From CAYWFP01 sp964457365 (GTDB lineage: Bacteria; Planctomycetota; SZUA-567), in contig CAYWFP010000024.1 of NCBI GenBank assembly GCA_964457365.1, forward strand, positions 1-41,293: a stretch of DNA of 41,293 nt, given 5' to 3'. Below are positions 1 to 8,514 of the stretch, piece after piece (the first letter of the stretch is position 1; each line of letters starts with the position of its first letter). The notes under the pieces are model-generated. The model had not been told where the DNA came from, ran no database searches, and worked only from the letters and a program-made list of their open reading frames with translations. Made by a program: the position numbers and the translations under genes.

Positions 1-128
1 TCGGCCATCTCGGTCACGCACATGAAGAAGATGATCAGCAGGAACGTCACGTCGATCATCGGCGTCATGTCGAAACCGCCGCCTTCGCTCGCTTCCGCGG
101 GATCGCCGCGTACTTTCTTCTTGGCCAT
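1..128 (-). CDS. exbD: ExbD/TolR-family biopolymer transport protein (N-terminal part only)
   Basis: Only the first 42 codons are in the window; the gene runs off its left edge. The product begins with a short basic and acidic cytoplasmic leader, then the ExbD/TolR hallmark DMTPMIDVTFLLIIFF at about residues 20-35, the single transmembrane helix. D26 in that motif matches the conserved proton-carrying Asp of ExbD/TolR. The ATG at 128 is preceded by GAGGAGG at good spacing. It lies 60 bp downstream of the ExbB/TolQ gene on the same strand, the usual ExbB-ExbD order. In the family, ExbB pentamers and ExbD dimers form an inner-membrane proton channel that powers envelope machinery. Here the client is unknown; the neighbours are TPR proteins and secretins. 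Confidence 0.93.
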   Translation of the reverse strand, partial: MAKKKVRGDPAEASEGGGFDMTPMIDVTFLLIIFFMCVTEMA

Positions 129-188
129 GGTGCCGCCTCCTCGCCGCGTCCGTTCCGCGCGGAACCGCGGCCTTGCACATCGTTGTCG

Positions 189-947
189 CTAGGCGCCTTC
201 CTCGGGGACGGGGCGGAAGCGGTCGAGAATCTCGCCCACGATGATCCCCATCACCATCAGGATCTTGACCACGCGCCCGCGGAAGAAGGTGAAGCCCACC
301 GTGGACGGAATCGCCACGATCAGCCCCAGCAGCGTGGTCATCAGCGCCACGTAAATACCGGCCGCGAGGTCGGCCGCCGTCGCCGAGGGATTGCGGGCGA
401 TCTCGCCGAACGCCGTGATCATACCGCCCACCGTCCCCAGCAGGCCCATCATCGGCGCGGTACCGGCGATCAGGTTCAGGTACCCCAGCTTCTGGTGCAG
501 CAGCGTCGCCTGGGCGTCGGCCTCCTCGGCCATCGCCTCTTCCATGCGCTCGAAGCCGTTGGCCATCTTGCTCAGGCCCGCGCCGAGAATGCGCGTCATC
601 ATGCAGTCCTCGGCCTGACAGATGTCGAGCGCCTCCTCGTACTGCCCCTCGTCGAGCGCGCCCTCGATATCCGCCAGCAGATCGTCCGGCATCAGCTTCT
701 CGCGCTTGACCGCCATCAGGTTTTCGATCATCAGGCCAAGGGCCACGATACTGAGAATGCAGATCAGCCAGCCGATGACGCCCGAAGCGATGATCATGCC
801 GATCGGCCCCTCGGGCAACTCGTTGGCGGGTTCCGTTCCCTCGCCGCACTGCGCCTGCGGCGCCGACACCGCCGTCACCGCGGCGAACCCCACTCCGGTC
901 AGCGCCAGCACGCAAAACAGGAGACGAAACAGACGACCGTTCACCAT
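189..947 (-). CDS. exbB: ExbB/TolQ/MotA-family proton channel subunit
   Basis: A 252-residue inner-membrane protein. It has a hydrophobic signal-like N-terminus (about residues 5-25), a periplasmic linker with one Cys, then TM1 (IGMIIASGVIGWLICILSIV), a cytoplasmic loop, TM2 (LIAGTAPMMGLLGTVGGMI) and TM3 (ALMTTLLGLIVAIPSTVGF). The TAPMMGLLGTVGGM and LMTTLLGL signatures are characteristic of ExbB/TolQ/MotA. I place the start at the ATG at 947 because AAAGGG sits 7 nt upstream of it. An in-frame GTG at 953 would be almost on top of that ribosome site. The gene is followed by exbD and preceded by a predicted promoter at 1018-1046. The extra N-terminal hydrophobic segment is longer than in E. coli TolQ. 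Specificity (ExbB, TolQ or another client) cannot be decided from sequence. Confidence 0.93.
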   Translation of the reverse strand: MVNGRLFRLLFCVLALTGVGFAAVTAVSAPQAQCGEGTEPANELPEGPIGMIIASGVIGWLICILSIVALGLMIENLMAVKREKLMPDDLLADIEGALDEGQYEEALDICQAEDCMMTRILGAGLSKMANGFERMEEAMAEEADAQATLLHQKLGYLNLIAGTAPMMGLLGTVGGMITAFGEIARNPSATAADLAAGIYVALMTTLLGLIVAIPSTVGFTFFRGRVVKILMVMGIIVGEILDRFRPVPEEGA

Positions 948-1017
948 AGCCACACCCTTTCACTGATGATCATGATCTCGGAACCCCGCTCGGTTTGTCC
1001 GTCTGCGGAAGAAGTAA

Positions 1018-1046
1018 ACTATACATGATTCGGCGAGGCTTGAAAA
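1018..1046 (-). promoter_or_regulatory. predicted sigma70-type promoter for exbB-exbD
   Basis: On the minus strand, TTTTCA (1041-1046) and TATAGT (1018-1023) are separated by 17 bp. They lie about 70 bp upstream of the exbB start and after the end of the 440-aa TPR gene. The -10 matches the consensus at 5 of 6 positions and the -35 at 4 of 6. No T-tract terminator separates the TPR gene from exbB, so read-through is also possible. Confidence 0.45.
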
Positions 1047-1123
1047 GCCTAAATTCGCCCTCGCGTCACCCCCAATCGGAAGAAACCACCACGCGTTACT
1101 CCGATACCTCCTGTCCGTGCATG

Positions 1124-2446
1124 TCAACCTTCGCCGTCGGCTTTATCTTCGGCCTTTTTCTCTTCGCCGTCTTCGGCCTGGATCATCTCGGCTTCTTTCT
1201 TCTTGATCTCCTGGATCTGCCGCCGGGCGCGGTCGGAGTACGGCGCCACGTCCGCGTCGCGCGCCTTGTAGAGACTGCGCTTGGCCCGCCGCAGATAGTC
1301 GTCGTCCTCGAAGAAGAGAAACAGCTCGCCCAGCCGGTAATACGCGCGCGCCAAGTCCTCCGTGCCGACGTTGCAGGTCAACGTCACGCGCAGATACTCG
1401 AAGCGTGCCCGCGTCGCCAGGTTCTTGACTTCCTCCTCGCCGGCGTCGTTCTTCTTGGCCGCCCCGTAGAGGCCCCAGTAGGCGTCGGCGCGATCCATAT
1501 ACATACCCGAGAGGAGCTCGCGTTCTCCGGTGTTGACCGCTTTGCGGATCGGCTTATCCAGCAGGTCGATCAGCTCCTGGTACCGCCCCAGCGCCTTCAG
1601 CCCCCCCGCGCGCACGCGCAGGAAACGCGCGTCGGTGTTCTCGTCGACGAACTTCTTGTTCTCGGCCTTGAGCTTCTCGAGCTCCGCCAGCATCTCCTCG
1701 AGACGCGCCCCGCCTTCGTCCTGCTTGATCATGTTGTTGATGCGGCAACGCAAGTGGCCGAACTTGGCGTCGAAGATATACTGGTCGGCCCAGGGCGCGC
1801 GCTTCTCCTTCTTGGGGAAATCGCTGAGCGCAAGGCCTTCGTAACGCGTGCCGGCGTCGGTCAACCGGCCCACCTTCTCCTGGCACATGACCTGCCCCAG
1901 GCGCGCGGCGAAGTAGTGCGCGGCGTTCTCGTCGTAGAGCGCGCGTTTGAAATAGGCGCTCGCCTCCTTCGGATCGCCCGCCTTGAGCAGACACTCGCCC
2001 ATGTAGTAGTGGACGTGCTGGAGGATCGCCTCCTTCTGCGGGCGGTTCGCGGCGCTGCGCTCGACGTTGCGCAAGGCGTTGAACGCCTGCCGGTAACTTC
2101 CCTGCTCGTAAAGCTTCAGGGCCTTGATGAAATTGATGTAGTCCATCCCCTCGTAATAGACTTCGTACACCTGGTTCCGCGGGATGGGGTATTCGCCGCC
2201 CTTGGTCTTGATGGTGACGCCGGCGTAGTTGTCCTTGAGAATCTTGACCGGACCGGCCTGGATGCGGCCGCGGTTCTCGAACTTGATGTAGTCCGCTTTT
2301 CGCTGCATCACTCGCCCGACCTTCCGCGGATCGGAGAGGCCTTTGTCCTCCTTCTCGGCCGCCCGCACGCCCGGCAACCAGGCCAGGCACGCCGCCAGCA
2401 CCGCGACCAGTCCCGAGCGGCCCGCATGTATTTCGATACGCCTCAT
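1124..2446 (-). CDS. exported TPR-containing protein of unknown function
   Basis: A 440-residue protein with a signal peptide (basic MRRIEIHAGR, hydrophobic core, probable cleavage near GVRA-AE at about residue 30). A small beta-rich stretch follows (about 45-95, with YIKFENRGRIQAGPVKIL and VTIKTKGGEYPI). The rest is helical TPR-like repeats (about 105-400; for example YEQGSYRQAFNALRNVE and YYMGECLLKAGDPKEASAYFKRAL). The C-terminus is a charged KE/ED-rich tail. GGAGG lies about 10 nt upstream of the ATG. It sits about 50 bp downstream of the 1897-aa TPR gene and upstream of exbB-exbD, so the three are probably one functional unit. The likely location is the periplasm or inner face of the outer membrane. 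Function is not recognised; TPR arrays normally act as protein-binding scaffolds. Confidence 0.85.
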   Translation of the reverse strand: MRRIEIHAGRSGLVAVLAACLAWLPGVRAAEKEDKGLSDPRKVGRVMQRKADYIKFENRGRIQAGPVKILKDNYAGVTIKTKGGEYPIPRNQVYEVYYEGMDYINFIKALKLYEQGSYRQAFNALRNVERSAANRPQKEAILQHVHYYMGECLLKAGDPKEASAYFKRALYDENAAHYFAARLGQVMCQEKVGRLTDAGTRYEGLALSDFPKKEKRAPWADQYIFDAKFGHLRCRINNMIKQDEGGARLEEMLAELEKLKAENKKFVDENTDARFLRVRAGGLKALGRYQELIDLLDKPIRKAVNTGERELLSGMYMDRADAYWGLYGAAKKNDAGEEEVKNLATRARFEYLRVTLTCNVGTEDLARAYYRLGELFLFFEDDDYLRRAKRSLYKARDADVAPYSDRARRQIQEIKKKEAEMIQAEDGEEKKAEDKADGEG

Positions 2447-2498
2447 TTCGTTTTATCCTCCTCTGGGTGGCTGATCGCTCCGGTATCCCGCTCGCGGC

Positions 2499-5400
2499 TC
2501 AGGCGCCGGGCGCGGGGGCTTCTTCGGCTTCTTCGATTTCGTCTGCCTCGTCCTCGTCGGCCTCAGGGCCTTCGTCGGCCGCTTCGTCCGCGGCGTCCGC
2601 GGCGTCCTCCTCTGTCACGATATCACCGCCGGCTTCGTCCGCGCCCACTGCCGGCTTCTCGGCGCCGGTTTCGCCGATTTCGTCCGCAGCGTCGCCTTCA
2701 CCGTCTTCGGCAGCCTCCCGGGCTCGTTCCTCGGCTTCGCGCCGCATTTTGAGCTTGTCCTCGATCGGTTCGTCCGAGACCTTTTCGAGCAGCGCCTTCG
2801 CCTCCGCGGACTTCTTCTGCGCCTCCTCGGTCGGGAAGCCGACCTCGTTGAGCTGCGCCTTGTAATCCTCGATATCCTCGACCAGCCACGGCGGCGGCGG
2901 GGGATTATCCAGCGCGAGCGTGCGCTCGATGTCGATGATCAGTTTGTCGCCCTGCCGGATGTAATCGGGGGCTGTGCGCTTCACCTTCATCGTCTTGCCC
3001 CTGTGAACCTGCTCGATCTCGAATTCCGGTCGCTCCTTGCCGGCCTCGCCGGAGCGGTTGCGCGAGAGCACCTCCTGGGTCTGGTTGTAGAAGGACTCGT
3101 TCCAGCCCAGCCAGTAGACCTCGCTTCCGGGTTTGCTGCGGTTGATGATGTCGATGATCGTGAACCGCGCCTCCATGAAAAGCTGCGCCGCCTTGGCGTC
3201 GTAGGGACGCGGGTTGGCGCGGTCGCCAGCGGCCATCGCCGTCAGCACGCGCCCCAGGTCCAGCTTGATCGACGGGTCGTCCGGGAAGAACTCGGCCATC
3301 GTCTGGACGTAGGCCAGCGCCTGCTCGAACTTGCCGTTCATGACCATCGAACGGGCGTAGCTCTTCTTCGCCAGCAGCAGCGTCGCCTGCAACTCCAGCG
3401 CCTCGAGCAGTTGCTTCAGGTCCTTCTTGATCGGCAGGTCCACGCCGGCGGTGGGCAGGATGTTGCGGTCGACATTGATGAGCATCTTCACCGCCTGGGC
3501 GGCGCGGTTGTAGTCGCGCATCTCGATCTGCCCGGTCTTGGGGTTGGGCCGGCCGTAGAGCAGGTCCTCCAGCGGCATCTTCAGCCCCTGCAGGATCAGC
3601 GCCAGGCGCTGCTTCGTATTCTGGTCGGTGGCGTTCTCGAACGACGCCTCCAGTTCGTCCTTGTAACCCGGCTGATGCTCCTTGCCGATCGTCTTGCCGA
3701 AGATGATGTTCCCCAGGCGCCGCCCCTTGATCTCCTTGGGCTGCATCATCGCCAGCAGCAGCGCCTGCTTCTTCCGCCCCTCGTCGTCGCGATAGGCCGT
3801 CGACGTGCTCAGCGCTTTGACGATCTTGTCGTACGCAGGGCGCGGCGGCATGAGCGGCAGCGGCTCGGTCCGGAAAAGCACCTGCGGGAAGACGAACTCC
3901 ACCAGGATCCGGTTGAGCCGGTGACGGTGCTCGCCCAGTTCGGCGTCGGCGCCGGCGATGTCGATCCAGTCCATGAGGCGCTTGGCCTCCTCGACACGCG
4001 CCAGCTCCTCGGGCTGGTTGAAGTAGAACTCCTCCAGCGCGGCCTGCATGCCGCGCAGAGCGTCCTTGTTCTTCTCGTACTCGGTCGACTGGATCATCGC
4101 GTTGAGCGCGGCCACGGCGACCTCGACGTTCTCCGCGCCGGTGACCTTCCCCGGTCCGAAGACGCCGGCATTGTCCTTGACAACATCGTTGACCTCCGCG
4201 CTCTTCAGATCGTCGAAGGTCTTCTTCCCCTGCATCAGGCTGTCGGGGGTGAAGAGCGACTCGCTCCAGAAGTGAATCACCCGGCGCAACACGTTCTCGG
4301 CGCGCTCGTACAGCTCCTGGTCGGTGTAGGTCTTGCCGATCAGCACCGCCAGGCTGGGCTTGAGATAGATCACCTCCTCGGCCAGGGCGAAGAGGTCGAC
4401 CGCCTGGCGGCGGTACTTCGCGTCCTGCTGCTCCACGGCCGCCGTCGGCTCGCCCTCGGCCTTGAGCTGCTTGAGCTGGCGCGCGGTGCGGTTGGCCAGG
4501 GTCATGTACCCGTTGCCGAGCATCAGCGCGCTGTCGCTGAAGAACTGGCGCTCCTCGTCGGCGGCGACGAGCTTGTCGCGGATGGCGGCGGTGGCTTTCA
4601 GATTCTCCTCGGCCTTGGCGAACTCGTCCTTCTCGTAGTCGACGAGTTCGTACTGCGAGACCACCTGAAGCCAATACCCCTGGGCGAGGAACGTCTTGCG
4701 ATCAGTCTCCGGCACCGACGTCTGCTCCGGCACCTGCTGGATGAACTGCCGGCAGAGCGGAATCGCCTCGGCGTACTTGCCCTCGGCCATCGCCAGGGAG
4801 ATCGGGATAAGCATGGCGTTGAGCAGGTTCTTCCGCTCCTGCCCGCGCACGTTCTTGATCGCGTCGGAGACGAGGATCCCGTTGGCCTCGTCCTCCTGCC
4901 ACTGCTTCAGCGCCTCCATATGCAGCTTGATGAAGAGCTTGGCGTACCCCTTCGCCGCCCGGCGCTGCTTGGCGATCTCCCCTTTCAAGGTCTCCGCTTT
5001 CTTCTCCAGTTCCTGGCGCTCCTCCTCCGAAAGCGGCTTCTTCTTCTCGTCTTCCTCTTCCGGCGGGGCAAGCTTCTCTTCCGCGCGCTCGAGCTTCCTC
5101 ACCGCCCTGTCCATCAGCGTCTTGTGGATGCCCGCGGCCATGAGCTTGGTGATGCGGAAATACGGGTTGTCCTTCGGCACCGACTCGATGAATTCCGTGG
5201 CGGCTTCGTACTCGCCCATCGACTTGAGCGTATTGATCAACTGGACGTACTCGGTGCCGTCCTCGCTCGGGTTGGCGTAGACGTTCTCCTGGAGCGCCTG
5301 GACATAGAGCTCCTGGTCGAAACGGTCGTTCGACTGATTCATTTTGCTGAACGCGGCGTATTGCAGGTGCGCGGCCGCCTTGGGGTAATACTTCTTCGCC

Positions 5401-8192
5401 CCGCCGTAGATGTCCGGGGGATAGGCCGTCGGACGGAACTCGCGCGTTATGGCGTGGTTGGCCAGATAGGCCAGGCGATACTGCTCGGTCTTGATCGCGC
5501 AGATGCCGAGGTTGTAGAGCGCCTTGGGCAGCACCGAGTCGCGCCGCGTCTTGTCGCCGTAGTTGCGCACGCGGTCCAGCGCGTCCTGGTACAGATCCCC
5601 CGCCTCGCGGAAGAGTTCGTGGCTCTTGCGCGGGTCGCGAGTCGTGTAGGCGTCGCGCAAGGTCTCCTCGGCCTTGGCCAGAATCAACCCCACGCCCTGG
5701 CCGACTTCGAGGCCCTCCTTCTCGCCGAACTTGGTGATATTGACGAGGTAGATCTTCGCCGTCTCGCGCCAGGCGCCGTTGGAGCTGTTCTGCACCGGCG
5801 TGCACTGTTCGAGGGCCTTGTCGACCCACTCGCCGGCCTCCTCCATGTCCCCTGCTTTCTTGGCGCGCTCGGCCATGAAGAGCGAGTAGTCGACGCCGAT
5901 CTCGAGCAGCGTCTTGAAACGGATCACCTCTGGCACCTCGCCGATGATCGAACTGGGCTTGGCCGCCTCTGCGATCCACTTCTCGGCCACGGCCTGGACT
6001 TCACGGGCGTAGGCGAGAAGTTGCTCCTTCTTCTGCGGATCCGGCTCCGCTTCGGCCAGGGCGAAGTGGAGCTTGGTGCAGTTGCTCAGCGCCATCGCTT
6101 GGTAAAAGAGCGCGCGGATGCGCCATTTCTGCACGAAGTCGTCGCCGACCGGGCCGTCGACGCCGGCGTGAATATACCACTCGAAGATCTTCTGAATGCG
6201 ATCGGACGGGTAGAAGAAGCGCTCGAGATTGGTCTTCTCGTAGGCGATCTCTTCCTCGGTCAGTCCCTCGTCCTCGGGAATCGGCATGACGCGCGGCCGG
6301 GGCTTTCCTTCCCAGTCCTTGGCCCACATGTCCACCGGGACGTAGCTCTCCATGACCATCCAGTAGGAATAATGCTGTTTGTCGGCGGGCCAGACCGACA
6401 TGTAATCCTCCATGTTCATCCCGAGCATGTTGATGGCTTGCTTGGCGACCTCCACGCGATCGGAATTGAGCAGCCCGTAATAGCCCGGCCAGGTGGCGTA
6501 GGCGAGCTCCATCTTGTGCTGCAGGTCCACCTTTTTCGGGGCGATGATATTGAGCGGCTTCAGCAGCTCCTGCATCCGCGCCTGGTCCTCCATCTCGCGC
6601 GCGTCGACGAACTCCCAGACCAGGGTGTCGTAGATGCCCATCCACTTTTCCCAGAGCGGGCGGGCCTTTTCCATGCCGTCCTTGTAGTACTTGCTGGCCA
6701 TGCGCAACGCCCGGTCGTTCCACATCTTCGGCGTCATCTCGCCGGCCTTGCGGGCCTCATCCTCCTCCTTGAGGCGCTCATTGTACTCCTTGAGCGCCTT
6801 CTCCTGCTGCTCCTTCAGGCGCCGTATCTCCTCATCGAGCTTCCTCTGGTTGCGCTCGAGCGAGCCTTCGATCTCCTCGCCCGCCTCGTCGAAGTCGGGC
6901 TGGGCCTTGCGTACGGCCGCCAGGTTGGTGACGCTGGGCGGGCGGTAGCCCACGCCCAGCACCCTCGCCTCGCGCAGCGCGATGCGGCCGATGTGGTCGG
7001 CCAGATCGAAATAGATATCCACCAGGCCGACGGTGGCCTCGTCGTGGAGCGCGCTCCCCTCCTTCAGCGAGGCGAGAACGTTCTTGTACAGCTTGATCGC
7101 GTCCTCCGAGAGCTCCAGTTTCTCGGACATGGCGTCGACGCGCTTGACCCGGCTGGCGATCAGCTGCGCGGCCATCTTGTCGAGATAGTTCTTGTGATCC
7201 ATGCTGAGGGGCTTGCCCTCGAGGTCGGTGCCGTCCTTGATAATCGAGAGGTACTGCTGCGCCAGGTTGTCGTATCCCTCGTTGCCCAGCGCCTGCACCA
7301 GCATCGCCTCCTCGTCCAGCCAGTCGGTATCGGCGGTCTTGGTGTTGAAGAGCGCCTCGACGTCTACCTGACCGCCCTGCTGCAGCATCTGTTCGGTCGT
7401 CAGCAGGCCGTAGGCGATGCTCAGTTGGCTGCGCAGGTTCGACAGCTTCCGCTCTGCCTCCGCGACCGCGTCGGCGAGCTGCTTCCGCTCGCGCGACCGT
7501 TGCGCCAGGGCCTCGGCCGCTTTCCGGACGAACTTCTCGTCCTGTTCCTTGAGATCTTCCTGCGCATCCTTCACCTCCTTTTGGGCGTCCTCGATCTGAC
7601 CTTCGAAGGCTTTATCGACACTCTTGGTCGCCTCTTTGTAGGCGTCGCCCGACAAGCCGCGATTCTTGAGTTCCTTGAGGGAATCGGCCTTGCGCTTCTG
7701 GATCGTTCCCAATTTCCTGTTCGCCGCGCGGTAGTTCTTGATATACCTGCTGCTGTATTTGTCGCCGATCTGCTCGTTGATTTCCTTGATGATGCCATTG
7801 TACTTGGCGAGCTGGGCCTTCGCTTTCGCCGCGTTCTGCTCGTTCTTGCTCTTGGCGTCCGACTTAAGTTTATCGAGTTGATTGAGAAGCGCGCTCTTCT
7901 TCTGGATCTTTTTCTCCGCCTCATCCTTGGCCTTGATCAGAGGTTCGATCACCTTTTCGAATTCCTCGTGGGTGGCCTTCACCTCTTCCAACTTCTGTTT
8001 CGCCCGTTCGATCTGCGGCAGCAACGTCTTGGCCTTGGCCTTGTTCTCGTCGCTCAGATCCTCCGGCGGGTCGATCGTCTCCGGCGGCACCTCCTTCTCG
8101 GGCGCCAGGCCGGCGGCCATCGCGTCGGTAGCGAAGCAGGCCAGGAACATCAAGACGAAACTCGTCCAACCAGATATGCGGCGGGGAGTCAT
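2499..8192 (-). CDS. giant exported coiled-coil/TPR scaffold protein (1897 aa)
   Basis: A signal peptide at residues 1-27 (MTPRRIS, hydrophobic core, cleavage near DAMA-AG) leads into a highly charged coiled coil at about residues 45-270, rich in K/E/A/Q heptads. A further coiled coil lies near 440-500. About a thousand residues of helical, TPR-like repeats follow, typified by LYNLGICAIKTEQYRLAYLA and FEQALAYVQTMAEFFPDDPS. The last 70 or so residues are strongly acidic. The ATG at 8192 is chosen over the upstream in-frame TTG at 8198 because GGAGGA lies 7 nt before the ATG. A predicted promoter lies about 170 bp upstream, after the terminator of the secretin operon. The gene precedes a second TPR gene and exbB-exbD. 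No enzymatic motif is seen. Role inferred: a periplasmic or outer-membrane scaffold for the neighbouring secretin and proton-channel complex. Family unknown to me. Confidence 0.85.
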   Translation of the reverse strand: MTPRRISGWTSFVLMFLACFATDAMAAGLAPEKEVPPETIDPPEDLSDENKAKAKTLLPQIERAKQKLEEVKATHEEFEKVIEPLIKAKDEAEKKIQKKSALLNQLDKLKSDAKSKNEQNAAKAKAQLAKYNGIIKEINEQIGDKYSSRYIKNYRAANRKLGTIQKRKADSLKELKNRGLSGDAYKEATKSVDKAFEGQIEDAQKEVKDAQEDLKEQDEKFVRKAAEALAQRSRERKQLADAVAEAERKLSNLRSQLSIAYGLLTTEQMLQQGGQVDVEALFNTKTADTDWLDEEAMLVQALGNEGYDNLAQQYLSIIKDGTDLEGKPLSMDHKNYLDKMAAQLIASRVKRVDAMSEKLELSEDAIKLYKNVLASLKEGSALHDEATVGLVDIYFDLADHIGRIALREARVLGVGYRPPSVTNLAAVRKAQPDFDEAGEEIEGSLERNQRKLDEEIRRLKEQQEKALKEYNERLKEEDEARKAGEMTPKMWNDRALRMASKYYKDGMEKARPLWEKWMGIYDTLVWEFVDAREMEDQARMQELLKPLNIIAPKKVDLQHKMELAYATWPGYYGLLNSDRVEVAKQAINMLGMNMEDYMSVWPADKQHYSYWMVMESYVPVDMWAKDWEGKPRPRVMPIPEDEGLTEEEIAYEKTNLERFFYPSDRIQKIFEWYIHAGVDGPVGDDFVQKWRIRALFYQAMALSNCTKLHFALAEAEPDPQKKEQLLAYAREVQAVAEKWIAEAAKPSSIIGEVPEVIRFKTLLEIGVDYSLFMAERAKKAGDMEEAGEWVDKALEQCTPVQNSSNGAWRETAKIYLVNITKFGEKEGLEVGQGVGLILAKAEETLRDAYTTRDPRKSHELFREAGDLYQDALDRVRNYGDKTRRDSVLPKALYNLGICAIKTEQYRLAYLANHAITREFRPTAYPPDIYGGAKKYYPKAAAHLQYAAFSKMNQSNDRFDQELYVQALQENVYANPSEDGTEYVQLINTLKSMGEYEAATEFIESVPKDNPYFRITKLMAAGIHKTLMDRAVRKLERAEEKLAPPEEEDEKKKPLSEEERQELEKKAETLKGEIAKQRRAAKGYAKLFIKLHMEALKQWQEDEANGILVSDAIKNVRGQERKNLLNAMLIPISLAMAEGKYAEAIPLCRQFIQQVPEQTSVPETDRKTFLAQGYWLQVVSQYELVDYEKDEFAKAEENLKATAAIRDKLVAADEERQFFSDSALMLGNGYMTLANRTARQLKQLKAEGEPTAAVEQQDAKYRRQAVDLFALAEEVIYLKPSLAVLIGKTYTDQELYERAENVLRRVIHFWSESLFTPDSLMQGKKTFDDLKSAEVNDVVKDNAGVFGPGKVTGAENVEVAVAALNAMIQSTEYEKNKDALRGMQAALEEFYFNQPEELARVEEAKRLMDWIDIAGADAELGEHRHRLNRILVEFVFPQVLFRTEPLPLMPPRPAYDKIVKALSTSTAYRDDEGRKKQALLLAMMQPKEIKGRRLGNIIFGKTIGKEHQPGYKDELEASFENATDQNTKQRLALILQGLKMPLEDLLYGRPNPKTGQIEMRDYNRAAQAVKMLINVDRNILPTAGVDLPIKKDLKQLLEALELQATLLLAKKSYARSMVMNGKFEQALAYVQTMAEFFPDDPSIKLDLGRVLTAMAAGDRANPRPYDAKAAQLFMEARFTIIDIINRSKPGSEVYWLGWNESFYNQTQEVLSRNRSGEAGKERPEFEIEQVHRGKTMKVKRTAPDYIRQGDKLIIDIERTLALDNPPPPPWLVEDIEDYKAQLNEVGFPTEEAQKKSAEAKALLEKVSDEPIEDKLKMRREAEERAREAAEDGEGDAADEIGETGAEKPAVGADEAGGDIVTEEDAADAADEAADEGPEADEDEADEIEEAEEAPAPGA

Positions 8193-8363
8193 GGGCAAAT
8201 CCTCCGGAAAAAATTAGCGATCCCGTGTCTGCCAATCCATCGCCAGTCCGGCTGCAGCGCGCGGAATCCGTTGTATGAGGTAAGAACGTCGCTAAGCATT
8301 AAAGGTTCGTTGTTTTGTACGGCAGGAATTTGACATTCAAATTTCCCTCTGAATCACAATTCG

Positions 8364-8393
8364 ATTCTAACCTCATATTCATAAATATGCCAA
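8364..8393 (-). promoter_or_regulatory. predicted sigma70-type promoter for the TPR gene pair
   Basis: On the minus strand TTGGCA (8388-8393) and TAGAAT (8364-8369) are 18 bp apart, each matching the consensus at 5 of 6 positions. They sit in an AT-rich stretch just downstream of the secretin-operon terminator and about 170 bp upstream of the 1897-aa TPR gene. The rest of the gene-free stretch 8199-8514 shows nothing further. Confidence 0.5.
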
Positions 8394-8452
8394 GGGAAAA
8401 TCCCGTCAAACCGCGGGAATTTGGCGTGCCGCAAAATCCGGTATTTCCCGAC

Positions 8453-8485
8453 AAAAAAAACGACCGGCTCCCGAAGGAACCGGCC
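8453..8485 (-). terminator. rho-independent terminator after the tandem secretin genes
   Basis: On the minus strand a 10-bp stem (GGCCGGTTCC/GGAGCCGGTC, with two G-U pairs) is capped by a TTCG tetraloop and followed, after one G, by eight T. It starts about 30 bp after the stop codon of the 924-aa secretin, so it ends that operon. Confidence 0.92.
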
Positions 8486-8514
8486 AGGAAAAATTTCGTC
8501 GTTCCAGCAGACGG

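Noticed and set aside
1029..1043. AGGCTTGAAAAGCCT-like hairpin before exbB as terminator
   Set aside because: Short stem and no T-tract on either strand; it also overlaps the predicted exbB promoter spacer.
3003..8333. 1776-residue plus-strand open frame
   Set aside because: It is antisense to the giant TPR gene. Composition is dominated by L/R/H/V from complementing E/K/A codons, with no domains and no ribosome site.
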